From: Parietaria judaica | Lineage: Eukaryota > Streptophyta > Magnoliopsida > Rosales > Urticaceae | Assembly: GCA_954871525.1 (NCBI GenBank) | Contig: OX940861.1 | Coordinates: 9,842,842-9,906,841, forward strand | DNA: 64,000 bases | Direction: 5' to 3' | In this document: in pieces, positions 1 to 12,344 of the stretch | Position numbering within the stretch: the first letter of the stretch is position 1 | Layout of the letters: the number at the start of each line of letters is the position of its first letter | Notes under the pieces: model-generated | The model's input: only the letters and a program-made list of their open reading frames with translations | Database searches by the model: none | What the model was told of the DNA's origin: nothing | Program-made: the position numbers and the translations under genes

Positions 1-1159
1 CGAACTTATCAGCAGAATCTTGTATTTTTACAATTTCTTTACCAAAAACCTGAAATATATCCTTCCCCTCAAAGAAGGATACATAAAAAGTGAGCACATT
101 CTGCAAAACTGACGAGCAGATTGCCCAAATCACAGGCGAATTAGGCGCTTCTAAACATGCGGTGCAACATATATCAGAGAGGCCGAGAATGCAGGATTTT
201 GCCGTCTCAAATGCAATGCCATCCGAATCTTCCCCTTTGTCAATCACCGCAAGGGACGAATCATGCATATCTATGACAACTTTAGATGCAGCTTCAAAAG
301 CACTTGGGCAATGTGGTGCATATCTAGGAATGAGATCCGCCACAATACGCTGTACACTAGTGCAACCTGCAAAAGTACGAACGAAAATATACTCAATTAA
401 AGCTCAGCAATTCAAGGATTTATACACTCGATTCGCACCCACGAGGATTATCGATACAGAGAATCTAATTCAGCTGGTCTTTAGCCAATCTGAGAGTTCT
501 AGAAACAACTAACACTACCAGCCACTGCTACCAGAAATAACTTTAAACCACTTTTCAGGCAAAAGTACCAGCCATTGATAATGAACCGAAACTTGATAGC
601 AACGGATTCAAGACTCTCGCTCCATTGCACTAACGATATACCTCGCCCTATCGTGCCTTACAATCAGTAGAAAGAAGTTCATTGTGCGTGATTATAAACC
701 CTAATCCAATAAATTTTCAGTGAAATCGCAAATTCTCCTCCCAACTACAACGAACATCATGATTAGAAACGCAAGTGGTGAGTGTGATTCAAATTTCACT
801 GTTCTCGTCTAGGATCATCAGTATTGTACTACTACTCTACAACGACAAACAGATTGCAGAATCGAAAATTAGCCAACAATACAGAGAAACAGTGGAAGAA
901 AGAGGTCGAACCAGAGAGGAGGAAGAAAGAGAAGTAACGACCGACCTCGAGAAGCCGCAATGAGAGAGCGATATGCCTGTTCGAGGTCCGGGGAGAGAGA
1001 AGAGTCTCTCTTCTTGTGCGAGAGGCAGAACTTGATCCGGTTGTAGCATTCGTAGACGCTTCGAATCTCGTCCTTGTTCCTCTGGCGATTCTGAACATCC
1101 TCCGTTCTGATCGCCTCGTAGAGCCTTCGCTTCTTCGGAGGCTGCTCCGACGCGGCCAT
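1..1159 (-). CDS. Conserved plant protein of unknown function, N-terminal exons (partial)
   Basis: Exon 1 is 946-1159 (ATG at 1159-1157) and exon 2 is 1-366, open to the window edge; the intron is 367-945, with donor GTCGGT and acceptor TTTTGCAG. The joined frame reads through the junction (SRG then CTSVQRIVADL). The protein begins with a basic PPKKRRLYE stretch, then a helical segment with EIRSVYECYNRIKFCLS and SLSPDLEQAYRSLI. Exon 2 continues with a helical region (AASKVVIDMHD, FETAKSCILGL, FEGKDIFQVF). I recall this pattern from conserved plant proteins annotated only as hypothetical, so I assign no function. The KKRR cluster could be a nuclear signal (inference). The C-terminus lies outside the window. 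An ORF on the opposite strand at 90-512 is only the shadow of exon 2. Confidence 0.75.
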
Positions 1160-1391
1160 GGCGGAAGCTTCAGACGCCTGTCAAGGGTTTTACTCGTTGT
1201 CTCCTTCGAGCTTCGAAGGTTCTTGGCCTTTCGGAAATGACACTTTTACCCCTTGCGATGGAATTTCGCAAATGTGGGACCGCCTTTAATATCTAACTTT
1301 TTTTCTGAAAATAATTGTGATTTTACGCATAAATTGGACTTTGATATTTCTGTTTAAGTTAAAAAGTTCGGTCTCGCATGCAAAACATTTT

Positions 1392-1912
1392 GGGTTATTA
1401 CACATAAAAGTAGTCAAGTTGTTTAAAAATAGGGCAGCATGGAGTTAATTTAATTTTAAAAAAAGGGTAACAAAAGTATTCAAGTTCACTTTTTATGGTA
1501 AATCGTAAAAGTCATCCACTTTTTTTGTTGTTGTTAATTTTCTTACTATTTTCATTAATGATGACATCAACAAAGCAAATCACAATGTTATTGAGAAGAT
1601 ATTCTAGTAATTCGAAAGAGAAAGTGCGAAAGAAAATAAGAATTTGCGTTGTGATTGTTCAAAGAATTTGTGATTACATACAATCTTATTTTGATTTTCG
1701 TGAGTTAATCGTTCTTGTTTATTTGTTTGATTTGAGTTGACGTCATCGCTAACGGAAATAGTAAAAACAAAAAACAAAAACTTACGGAAAAGTGGACGAG
1801 GTCTACCGATTCACCAAAACAGATAAATGTATGTACTTTTACTACTATTTTTAAATTAGCTGTATGCCGTTCTATTTTTAAACAACTTGGATACTTTTAC
1901 TAGTAATAACCC
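1392..1912. mobile_element. MULE-like MITE with long terminal inverted repeats
   Basis: The ends GGGTTATTAC and GTAATAACCC start inverted repeats of about 60-110 bp that share the block CAAGTTGTTTAAAAATAG. Flanking 9-mers are AAACATTTT (1383-1391) and AAACACTTT (1913-1921), 8 of 9 identical, as expected for the 9-bp duplication of Mutator-like elements. There is no transposase ORF; the core is AT-rich filler. Confidence 0.6.
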
Positions 1913-1921
1913 AAACACTTT

Positions 1922-4243
1922 TAACAAATGACTAATAACTCGTCTCAGATTTATTACGGTGAATAAAAACTATGAATCATTTATCATTTAATCGATGAAA
2001 TTGAAAGATAGATTACAAGTTAGGATATAAATTTGACTATGCTTTTGCCTTGTTAACGAGGTACAGTGAACTGAATATTGTCATGTATTACTCACTCGAA
2101 ACTATATATTATATAAGTTGTTCCATTATACATTGACATATGATTATTATGATATGATAGGAAGTGATTTTAAAAAAGAATTATTAAAGTAGGTATAGTG
2201 TCTTGGGTTACAAACTAGTTTGTTGCTAACAATGGCCAAATTCAGATGGTTTTGGTAGACAATGGCGAGTCAACTGTTCGTTGCTTAACAGACATACCAG
2301 AACTCAGTTTGTTCAACACATTATTATTATTGTTGTTGTTGTCAATGTACTCGTGTGCGCGTGTGTTCTCCTTGTTTTGGCTCACCAAACAAGACTACAT
2401 TAGTGCCTATAATTCAAACATTGTCCCTATGATGTTACATTATTACATCTCTTAATTAAATCAACTTAAAGACTAATCAGGTGTGATTAATAGTTTTTAA
2501 TCATGGGCCTTAATCTTATTTATATAACTTTCTATTGGATTTACTTGGAGTTTAAATGTGAAACTATAGTTGTTATGTGCATTTTGTTTTTGTGCTTACA
2601 ACAAGCAGGTTCTTGTAATAGTGAAACCTTCTTCTTATGCCACATATGTGGTTGATAACAAATTAACAATAGATAACATATTTATGTTGGGCATGATTGT
2701 TTTATCATTATTTTATTTTTTGGTAGTGAAATATTTTTTTAAGCATTACTTAGTCTAATATTAGATGTACCTTAATATCTATAACTATTCAGAATATTTT
2801 GAATTTATATTTTTAGATGAGTTAATTTTATCTGACTGTAGATAGTTTATTTAAGGACTTCAATTTTTAGTTTGTATTCTTTTCTTCTCTTTCTCAAAGA
2901 AAGATGAGCCTCACTAAACCTTCCGAGTACGGCTCGGGAGGGAAGAGTATTCCACATCAAATTATCATTGGCAACAATTAAACAAGCGTCCCGAACAAGG
3001 GTCGGGTTCCTAATTAAAACATGAATCATTCAAAAACAAATATTTAATACTTGGCGGAACATACTCCAATCAGGTAATTAACCGGTTTCAAACAGGTTAA
3101 GGTAATTAAAATATGTTATTAAATTTTTGATAACCAGAAATTCGGTTAACCAAACAAATTAAGCTTATTAAAATACGAATAACCGAAATTAATTTAATAA
3201 TATTAAATAGTGAAAAAAAACAGGTTAAACGACGGGTTGCAGCCAATGCAATATTTTAGCTTCTTCAAAAATAATTATTTTACGTGATCAGAATTCTAGA
3301 ATTTACTGCTGGCACTTATAAAGCTTTCAAAATAGGAAATAAATATGCTCATCTAGTTTACATTTTGAATAAAATAAATAAAAGAAATTAAAACTTTAGG
3401 AGGACATGTAATTCAGAAGTAAAATTTATCTGTAAAAAAAAAGCGTTAAGCTTTTGGAATCATGTCTCCCACTATTGTTACCAACCTAGATAATTAGCAA
3501 TATATAATTTTCTTAAGATCATATTTTATTGATTAATTAGAACTTAGAAGAATGCTTATTTGTAGATATATTTTTGTATTTTTATTTGACATGAATGCGT
3601 TGTATGCCTCTCTAGTTAGTCAAATTTCTCAAGCCAAAATAATTGTTATAAAAAAAAATGTGTACATAATCATTTGTTAAATTGTCACACCCTCTCTTAG
3701 AGGAATCTTGCCTCTTGGATAATATAGTTAAAGATTGCCAACTTCCAATGTATGTACATAAAACGGTCTAAGACTTATTTATACCAAACTATATAAATAT
3801 ATGTATATCATTACGTGTGTCTAATATAAGGAGAGAATTTATACTAATTCCATCATCTATATTTAATTGTCGGCACTGATTACTTTATACGTTTTCGTAT
3901 TCTCAACGAGCTAGCATTATTTTTCCTTCATTATTTTTTATTTTATTTTTTGGGTAACAACCATAAGCTATATTAGAAATTCAACTTTTGTCATAATAAT
4001 GCTACACTGATTAAATTTCATCTGGGTTGTTATGTTTTTCATAATCTAAAATAGATAAAATGTGATTAGAAAAATTCAGAGGATTCTCCTCGTGATTTCA
4101 TACTATTGTAAAATCATTACACATCTCGTCACTCTCTCGTTCTTTTTCTTGTTATATATAACACCGATTAAAATAAAATAAAATAAAAAAATATTGATGA
4201 AAAAAATAAAATAAAATTAAATACAACACATATTTCTCATTTG
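1922..4243. other. AT-rich intergenic region
   Basis: No credible gene. Short ORFs here (for example 2246-2455) are low-complexity and lack family signatures. The only recognisable piece is the retrotransposon fragment at 2850-3012. The last part (about 4150-4243) is the likely 3' UTR and polyadenylation region of the minus-strand bHLH gene. Confidence 0.6.
2850..3012 (-). mobile_element. Fragment of a Tat-lineage retrotransposon (post-integrase region)
   Basis: Read on the minus strand this resembles the segment after integrase in the complete element (about 42085-42190): the order is TTGTTCGGGA, then ACTCTTCCCTC, then GAGCC, then GGTTTAGTGAGGCTCATC. No LTR or coding sequence flanks it, so it is a decayed scrap. 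Confidence 0.5.
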
Positions 4244-4734
4244 TCATACGAGTTGAGAAAGCTTCTGGTTCAGACCAAGGTCCATTCCATTATAAGCCAA
4301 AGGAGCATACATCCACATCTCATCCGAGCTCAATAGCTGCAAAATAAATAAATAAATATTAGTAAAATGTAAATATAATACATTAATAAATAAAAATACA
4401 CGTATAAAAATGAAATAATCCCTCACCTTGATCTGAAGCTGCAAAAACTTGACGTAATGAACGGCCTCTTCAAGCATTGTGCTAATGTCCACCTGTGACA
4501 CATAATAATACAAGATTTAATTTTTAACATATGGTCTAAAAATGTGTAACAACCATATATAGTGCTAAATATCATTATATCACTAACTACCAAAAATACA
4601 AACCTTGGTTCCATTAGGGACAATATTTTGCAAGATTCTCAATCGCTCGTTGATCCTCTCTCTCCTTTTCTGCAAGATCATCATCGGACAATGAATTTAG
4701 TGAAAAAAATCTCTAAATTTTGCTAAGATCATAT

Positions 4735-4775
<41 letters not shown>

Positions 4776-5535
4776 AGCTAATAAATCTATATAAATTCCA
4801 TTTAGATATTAATGCTACATATTGAATTATTACCCTGGCGTAGAGGCTTTGAGGGTCGGTGGCGGAGCCCCTGCTGGCTCGGGCCTTGCCGCCGTTTGGC
4901 GTCACGGCTTTTTCGTCGGAGGCAGCGTCGGCGCCGTTATCGTCCTCGGAGCTCGAATTGCTGACGTGGCTGATCTCCTCCTCCGCTTTGCCGTTCCTCT
5001 TATTCTTCCGAGCCTGTCAAAATGCAAACAAACCGATCAGCAAAAACAGAAGAATAATTATGACACGGTTTTCACGAGCGATTTGAGCTGTTCGTTTACT
5101 CACGTTAGAAACTCGGGGCTTCTTCTTCGGGTTCGAGACGACGTTGGCCTTGTCGTCGTCAGCGGAGTCGTACAGCGGCCTCTTGAGGCCGGTGATATTC
5201 TCGCCGCCGAACGCGGTGTCGACGCTGACCAAGAAGCTCGGCTCGGAGGCAATGCAGGCGGCGTTGTCGGCGGCGAAGTAGTTGTAGGTCTCGTGCGTGC
5301 CACCGGTGCCGGAGTTGGTGCTGGTGCTGTGGCTGCTCTCCTGAGAGAGGTACTGAAGGTCGGAGTTCATAGAGTCTAGGGTTTGAAACAAGCTCAAGCT
5401 CTCGGCGCCATCGATGTCGGGGAAGAATGGACTGAGAAACTGTGGCGACATGAAATCCAGATCTTCAGAGACGAACATTTTGGTGAGCGAGTCCCATTCT
5501 CCTTCAGGGAAAGCTCCGAGGTTCATGTACTCCAT
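4244..5535 (-). CDS. bHLH transcription factor, RSL (ROOT HAIR DEFECTIVE SIX-LIKE) type
   Basis: Five exons: 5104-5535, 4834-5013, 4604-4669, 4427-4492 and 4244-4336, giving 278 aa. All introns are GT-AG and phase 0; two exons are exactly 66 nt, as is usual for this bHLH group. Residues 1-144 are acidic and Ser-rich; a nuclear-signal-like NPKKKPR lies near 137. The bHLH spans about residues 196-250, with basic region [19 protein letters not shown], loop VPNGTKVDIS, and helix 2 [19 protein letters not shown]. The tail [12 protein letters not shown] is characteristic of bHLH subfamily VIIIc (RHD6/RSL). Family members bind E-box DNA in the nucleus and promote root-hair initiation and elongation under auxin. 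Class II (RSL2/4-like) is my best guess; the exact orthologue cannot be set by eye. Confidence 0.9.
4738..4769. repeat. (AT)n microsatellite in a bHLH intron
   Basis: About 16 AT units inside the intron between exons 2 and 3 of the bHLH gene (4670-4833). Confidence 0.95.
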
Positions 5536-5638
5536 TGTTGTACTTGTGGAATCAGAGAAGAGAGTGTTTGCTTGTTTGTTTGTATGTGAATAATGATTAT
5601 TAATATTGAATGATTTGATTAAGAAGCCAAGTGTGGAG

Positions 5639-5646
5639 TATTTATA
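5639..5646 (-). promoter_or_regulatory. TATA box of the bHLH gene
   Basis: TATAAATA on the minus strand, within GCTATAAATACTCC, about 104 nt upstream of the ATG at 5535. Spacing and composition fit a plant core promoter with a short 5' UTR. Confidence 0.6.
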
Positions 5647-5649
5647 GCT

Positions 5650-6980
5650 AATTAATGGGAAAGCCTATGGTTCATTACTTAGTACATAACTACATACAAA
5701 CTGACAAATAAGCAAGTGGGCCACACAAGGGAAAATACCCTTAATTTGTTTTTTTTTTTACTTATTTCACATTTTTATATTGGGATATGCCATGATCCTT
5801 GTGCCTCTATAATTGGGTGGGGGATAGTTGGTAGAGCGATTTTAGGAGTTTGAGTTGATTTGGATTGATTTGATGTAGATTTATTATTTTTGTTTTCATG
5901 TATATGATTTGAATTTGATCTCACACCATGCCATGTGTGGATGAATTATTATGTTTGTTACAACTAGATAAAGGAATAAAAAACTAATTAAAATGCGTTT
6001 TTGACGAGCGTAGATCTAGCATTCATGTTTTACGGTCGGGATTTCCACATAAGTCGGGGAAAAGAATTATATTATAACGCGTTTTTCCTCCTAATAAAAG
6101 ACCAAGTGTTTGTAAAAATCATCTCATAAAATTTAGCTTAGATCCATCACCAAATGCATTCATTTTTATCATTCAAAGAGAATGTTAGAGGGAAATTCCT
6201 CTTGATTGACTTAGAATGTAAATTAATATATTAAAATACCCAATGATTGTGCATAGGGTAGGTCCCAATGCTTTGTAACTGAACTCAGGAGTCCACTGTG
6301 GGCCCACAAGTACACCTCATGGAAAGGCCAAGTTCATGCAATAATAGTGAATTAAAATAAGCTTCAAATGGCTCATTTAAACACATCCATAACAATCATT
6401 AAAAACCTCGATAATTAGGCCCTAAACATAAGATAGTTATGAATTTAAACACACGAAGAACATACGTATAAGAAAAACTCAACAACAGCAAATTAAAGAA
6501 TATAGAACGTGGCTAGTCTTCGAAAATAAAAGAAAATAAAATACATGATGATGAATTAAAGAGCTAAGAATTGGATCTGTTAGAGTGAGGAATAAAGAAA
6601 GTGGGGCAAAAGGACGGCCACATCGTGCGTATGAGTTTTTTTTTTTTTTTTTTGAAATTAGCATTAAAATGAAAATGAAATTTGGTGCTAAATATTTCCG
6701 ACAATGTAACCTTAAAAGTCGCTGTGTGGCGTCTGTGATTGGCTGAGAGGGAATGAATGTCCCTCGAGGCATTTCTTTTCTCAACCCCCGAGTGAAAATT
6801 CCTTTTTTTCACATCTATATGCCCCTTTCGTCAATACAGTTACAACTCATAATTAAGATTTTAAATACCGATATAGAAATAAAAACGGCAACTTCTATTT
6901 TATTGGTACGTCGATGGAATGATATTTTTGAAAAAAAAAACATACGGATTAATATCAACAAGTTTAATAATATTTATACT
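5650..6980. other. Upstream intergenic region of the bHLH gene
   Basis: AT-rich DNA without a gene; ORFs at 6479-6812 are low-complexity and pass through a poly-T run (about 6638-6653). It presumably includes the distal bHLH promoter, but I recognise no clear regulatory cluster. Confidence 0.5.
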
Positions 6981-6992
6981 AAATAATTATAG

Positions 6993-7812
6993 TTTTTTTT
7001 TTTTTTTACAATAGCCGGACTCACTGGTCTCGTGACCTCGTCTCAAATTTATTAATAAACGGAGGAAAACCATAGTAACACATAGATAAGAGAGATTTAT
7101 AAAAATATAACATGAACCATCCCAAACGTTCAAACTATCAAACTTACAAAAGATTCTTAACATTGAAACAGGAACTCAACCTTAATCATGTCCATGACCC
7201 ATATTATCCAATCTAAATAAGCCTTTTATAGTATTAGGAAGGTGATTGGAATGCGTAAACAAGTTATCTTTTCCTTCCGCGCCCAAACGGGCCAAAGCAT
7301 TTGCAACTTGATTTCTCTCTCTATAAAAATGATGTATGGAGCAGTCTAAAACATCTAGATGTTGAGTGAGTTGTTCCCAAAAGTCTCAAAGATACCACAA
7401 GTTGCATTCGCGAGATTGAATCCATCAAATTATAATTCTTGAGTCGCATTCGATGTCGATTCCATCATACCCCATTTAATTGCAGATACGTAAATCTTCT
7501 AGAACCGTCCTTAGCTCCGCTTCATTGTTAGTGCAAGTACCTAAAACTTTGAAAATAAAAAAATGAACTTACCTTTGTAGTCACGGAGTATAACCCATCC
7601 GCCCGCGAGCCCTGGATTTCCAAGACAACTCCCATTAATATTGAGTTTAAATATACCTTGTCTTGTTTTCATCCATCTCACAACATGAATCTTTTTCTTC
7701 TTGATATTTAGAGGAGGCACATGCAAATTTCTTAGCACTTGATCATCATTCACCTTTCATCTATGGACCTCACTAAATTTAGAACTCAAAACTTGAACTC
7801 AATGCTTAATAG
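6993..7812 (-). mobile_element. 5'-truncated LINE with RNase H remnant
   Basis: Minus-strand insertion flanked by a perfect 12-bp target duplication AAATAATTATAG (6981-6992 and 7813-7824). Its poly(A) tail appears as 15 T at 6993-7007. Coding remnants on the minus strand (about 7220-7760) match the RNase H domain found at the end of plant LINE ORF2: VRWMKTRQGIFKLNINGS, LGNPGLAGG, TNNEAEL, then IHHFYRERNQVANALARLG. Stops and frame changes make it a pseudogene. Confidence 0.8.
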
Positions 7813-8229
7813 AAATAATTATAGATTATAAGTATAATTATGGGTTACAAATAAATAAATAAATAAAAAAGATAACAACTTATTGTTGTGGAGAGGGTGG
7901 GATTATGTCAATTCTTGCATTAACTAAATACTAAGATTTTGTGTTGTTTAGATAGTGTAAATGTACGATGAAATGTCTCACATAAAAAAATACAAAGGTT
8001 TTGTAGTGTTTATAAAGAACTTATTGATGATTTAAGTTCAACAAGTGGATGAGTGGGCGTTATGCAACTTAGAAGTGATGTGGAGGTAAGGTATCGAGAC
8101 TATGCTACATTTCATTCTCGCACCGGCCCCTAGCTGATGTTGCCACTTGATCGGGTTTAGGATCGTGAGCATAGAGGCACTTGTGGTGTCTTGTAGGCGC
8201 ACTTGAGCACGTGACATCGGGACGAACGA

Positions 8230-8474
8230 CATATGCTTGGGTCTCGGGCTCATCGCGGCAATTTTTCGCATTGAAGTTCAATTTTGTCGATTTTTTAGTG
8301 CACTTTCCCACCTCTTTTTAGTGCAAAACGACATGCCGGATTTTCATGGGCATACCATCAATAATTTTTGGTTTTTTTGTAAAAACGATAACAATTTCCA
8401 TAGAGTTTCAGTTGCATACCGTCGATAATTTTTTGTATTTTGGCATGCCCACGACATACCTCGGTTTTAAAACG
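8230..8474. mobile_element. One recognisable end of a self-complementary TIR element
   Basis: Repeated CATGCC/GGCATG and GTCGATAA motifs lead into GGTTTTAAAACGATGC, whose reverse complement resembles the ATGGTTTTAAA terminus of the element at 45367-46190. I could not find the partner end or a target duplication, so this is probably truncated. Confidence 0.4.
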
Positions 8475-8879
8475 ATGCTCATAATAGTCAGTCCCTCCAC
8501 ATAAAAATCACATTTTAATCTTATTTTCGTTGACCATATTATTTTGATCTTCATTTGCTGTGATATTGTCACGTGATTGATTTTAGGTTTAAAAGTTATG
8601 TAATTACTTGTTGTGAATGATATCTTAATAGCATAAACTCAATATCTTTTCTTCTTCTTTTTTTCCGACCAAAATTCTCGGTATTTACTATTTTATTTCT
8701 CTCTAAAATTTTATTATTTTTAAAATCGAGTTAAATGATTTCTGATGTGTCATTAAGTCTAATTAGACAAGTGCCATTTTTATAAAATTTTAAATTTAAA
8801 TATTTTTCTTTATCTTTTCTATAACTAACGCGACTTTAATAGCAAGTAAATAAGATTTTAAAAGAATTTAAGGTTTAAT
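8475..8879. other. AT-rich intergenic stretch
   Basis: Nothing recognisable; pyrimidine-rich and A/T-rich tracts only. Confidence 0.5.
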
Positions 8880-9030
8880 AGTTCTCTTTCTCTTTCGCTT
8901 TCGTTTGTAAACTTTGATATTTTCATTTCTATTATTACGAGTCCCAATTCTTACTTTGTGTTTCTTGGGTGTCAATCTAATTGGGATTCGACTTAGTGAG
9001 ATTTTGGGCCTCCATCTTTAACTAAAATAA
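8880..9030 (+). mobile_element. LINE 3' tail fragment
   Basis: It shares the order TTTGTAAACTTTGAT, GAGTCCCAATTCTTACTTTG, GTGTCAATCTAATTGGGA and CCTCCATCTTTAACT with the 3' end of the LINE at 13722-14462, and ends in an A-rich tract. Only the 3' untranslated part remains. Confidence 0.6.
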
Positions 9031-9444
9031 ATAAATTAGATTTTAAAGAGGACAAAATAATAAATATTGATAATTTTGATAGTAAAAAATAGATAAATTA
9101 AGTTCCTCATACGAAAAAATTCATATTAAATACTTACACACCGATTCACTCTTAATTATATTATATATCATGTACACACACGTATGTTAAATACGTTCAA
9201 AGAAAAATCACATATTGATAAAAAAAAAAAAAAATTGCCGATAATAATATTCTTTTGATCTCATTTGCTGTGATCATGCCACATAATTGGTATAATCATC
9301 ATGTATATATATAGATATATTCGTCCCCAGCCATAAACATCACATATTGTTACTAATTATTTGTTATCTCTTCATTTGCTGTGATCTTGCCACATAATTG
9401 ATTTAATTTATTATGATGTACATTTATTATATATACATGTAATA

Positions 9445-9445
<1 letters not shown>

Positions 9446-9521
<76 letters not shown>
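9446..9521. repeat. (AAT)n microsatellite
   Basis: About 25 uninterrupted trinucleotide units. Confidence 0.97.
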
Positions 9522-9522
<1 letters not shown>

Positions 9523-11458
9523 GTCCTCCAGGATCTTGGTTGTTCCAATCTAATTGCTTCTCATTTTTTTTTTACCTTGATATGCCCAATAATGATCTCT
9601 TGGGAATTGGGTCGTGACATATAATAACCACACCATTACGACGTATGTCATCTTATTAAACTCATTAATTCCTGAAATTAATGTGGTTAATTTATATGGG
9701 AAAATTTTTATTTCTGTATGATTTGCGTGCAATATAAAATATAGCCACTCGTATTAGTTTTCCAACTTGCTAGGAAAATAATCTCTTAGAGATACTATAT
9801 TAATACACGAATACGCGTAAATTTGTTTTTAATTAGTAGTACAAATATATAATATAATCGTACGTATATATGTATGCATATATATACACTTGCAATTTTT
9901 GGCTATATTTTTAAGGAAATTCCATAAGAAATACGTTATACTTAAATAACTAAATCAAAATATAAAATATATGTTGAATGCTGCTAAGATCAAGATAGAA
10001 TTTGAGAATATTATGTTGCATAAATTATTACGTAGATAGAGCGACATAATATCATTAAGAAAAGGATTAGTTTTCAAAAACAATACGTATATGAATATGA
10101 TAAATAGAAAATTTGTTAAATTATATAAACTCAACTTGTTGCGGGATATAATCATAGAAGTTAGAAACATTATCATATTGAGCCTCCGTATATTTAGTTC
10201 ATACTTCATATATATTAATATAAGCCCATAATAATTTTAAAAACATAATTAATTGCTGCATGCTTTTATATAAGGAGTTCAATTACGACTTATGAAAGTC
10301 ACAATAATAGTCACTAATGAATAAATTAATTATCATGTGTTTCTCTTATGGATAGAAAAATGCAACCTAATCAAATGGGGATTCATTGTAAGTTAATTAT
10401 GTCAGCTTCTCATATTTGGCCGTTATGGATTAATTGTTTCACCGTCTCTCTTTTTTTTCACTATTTCGAACTTAATATTGTTCAAAGGAGTTATCTAAAT
10501 AATATTTTTTGTCACCCATTGTATATTTGTCTCCTATTCTCGAATACTAATTGCAAACATATATACATGGATGTGGCATAAATATTTGCATATTAAGATC
10601 GCTATTTAAGTGTCAAACGGTGAAAAAGTGTTGTATCGGCTTGTAATTGTTATACTGAGAGAATAAACGGAAGACATAGAACATATCTTGTTGAGATAAT
10701 TTTGCCACAGATTTAAGAAAGAAAATTAAGCCAAAGCGGGAGTAGTATTATTTATTGACTAACTGAGTTAGAAAGATCGTGTCTGACTTTGGTTTAAGAA
10801 AACCGATACATCCTCGATCAATTAGGAGTTTTAACGAGAATAAATTACTTGTTTAATAGTTGCAAAGCTACGAAGATATGTAGATTTGTAGTTAGAATGA
10901 AGGAAGAAAAGAAAGAAAAAAGAAAGACTGTCGATCAATCTTGAATTTTCATTAAATATCGGACACAAGTAACAGTGTCAGTACATGAGCGTATAGTCAT
11001 AGAAAACAAAATTTAAAGAAATATTGTTCTGTGGTCGACGTAAAAAGTCAAACTCTAAATGTTACTATCGGTCAGATTTAGTTGCATTTGTTGAGGTTAC
11101 TGTCACCATCTATTAGAAAATAAACTACGCATAGACAAAACAATAGTAATTATATCATTGTATTATTAATGCATATTAATGGCAGATGTGATCTATATTT
11201 GTACATCTCATATATAGACCAAATATAATGTATTATAAAAAGCTCCAAGTGTAAACATGGTACATATTTTATTATATTTGATAAAAGGAGAATAAGAATC
11301 ATTTAAATATAATAGGTAATTCCAAATTCAATAGTTATGAAAGTGTAAACAAGATATATATTATATATATATATATATGATATACGTATACTAGTCAATT
11401 GCTGAGGTATTTTAGATATGATACTGATAATAGTTTTCCTTTACAATATTCGAGTCCC

Positions 11459-11565
<107 letters not shown>

Positions 11566-11996
11566 ATCTGTGAAAAACTTTCTTCCAGGTTAAAAATGTC
11601 GTTCGAGGCCTGAATAACTTATGAAATCGTGTTCTTATAGGTATCTCGAACCCTTTAAAAACGTCTTTGACATTGCTCGTAAAGATACATAAAATAAAAC
11701 AAGTCTTTGTGTTCGAAAATATTCAAGACATGGTAAATTCGAATAGTAAGCAAGAATACTCAATTCAAATAATTTCGTGAGAATTTCAAGTAAATGAATC
11801 AAGGATCATAAAATTCATATTTTAAATAATCAATTTGAATAATTTAACCAAAAATTAATAACTCTTAATTTAAATAATCGCGACTCTTTGCAAAATGTAA
11901 ATTATCCTCCAAATGGCCCTATTCTTGGTTAATCTATTAACCGCCTGGATGTACCAAGGCAAGAGTTGTCATAATACGTTCAAAATAACGCACTAG

Positions 11997-12317
11997 TGTA
12001 AGTTTCACATGAATAAGACAGAGATTTAGCACGGTTTTAAAAAAAAGTTATTACATTCCTTTCAGTTAATTTTAAGGTGGAACCCCATGATACTTCACAT
12101 GGTATCAGAGCCCATTAATTAACCTCAACCGAGCATCGGTCATAATTTTTTTTTTTTATTCGGCCCAAGATGAGTGAGCCTAAAAGAGCTACCATCTTTA
12201 CGGGGCATGTTAAGTCCTATGAAAAGAGACGATGACTTAGCACGGTTTAAAAAAAATCATGGTTTACTATTTTCATTGTCAATTGGTTTTAAGGTGGAAC
12301 ACTCATGATACTTCACA
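11997..12317 (+). mobile_element. TRIM (terminal-repeat retrotransposon in miniature)
   Basis: Two similar terminal repeats of about 105 bp, 11997-12099 and 12208-12317, each beginning TGT and ending ACTTCACA, share TTAGCACGGTTT and TTTTAAGGTGGAAC. Directly after the first lies TGGTATCAGAGC (12100-12111), the primer-binding site matching initiator tRNA-Met used by many plant LTR elements. The 108-bp interior has no coding capacity. No clean 5-bp target duplication is visible, and a related segment lies on both sides of the element. Confidence 0.75.
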
Positions 12318-12344
12318 CAACTCTGTAGATGCAAAAATAACCCT

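Noticed and set aside
5100..5303. ORF antisense or frame-shifted to the bHLH exon 1
   Set aside because: Shadow of a GC-rich exon.
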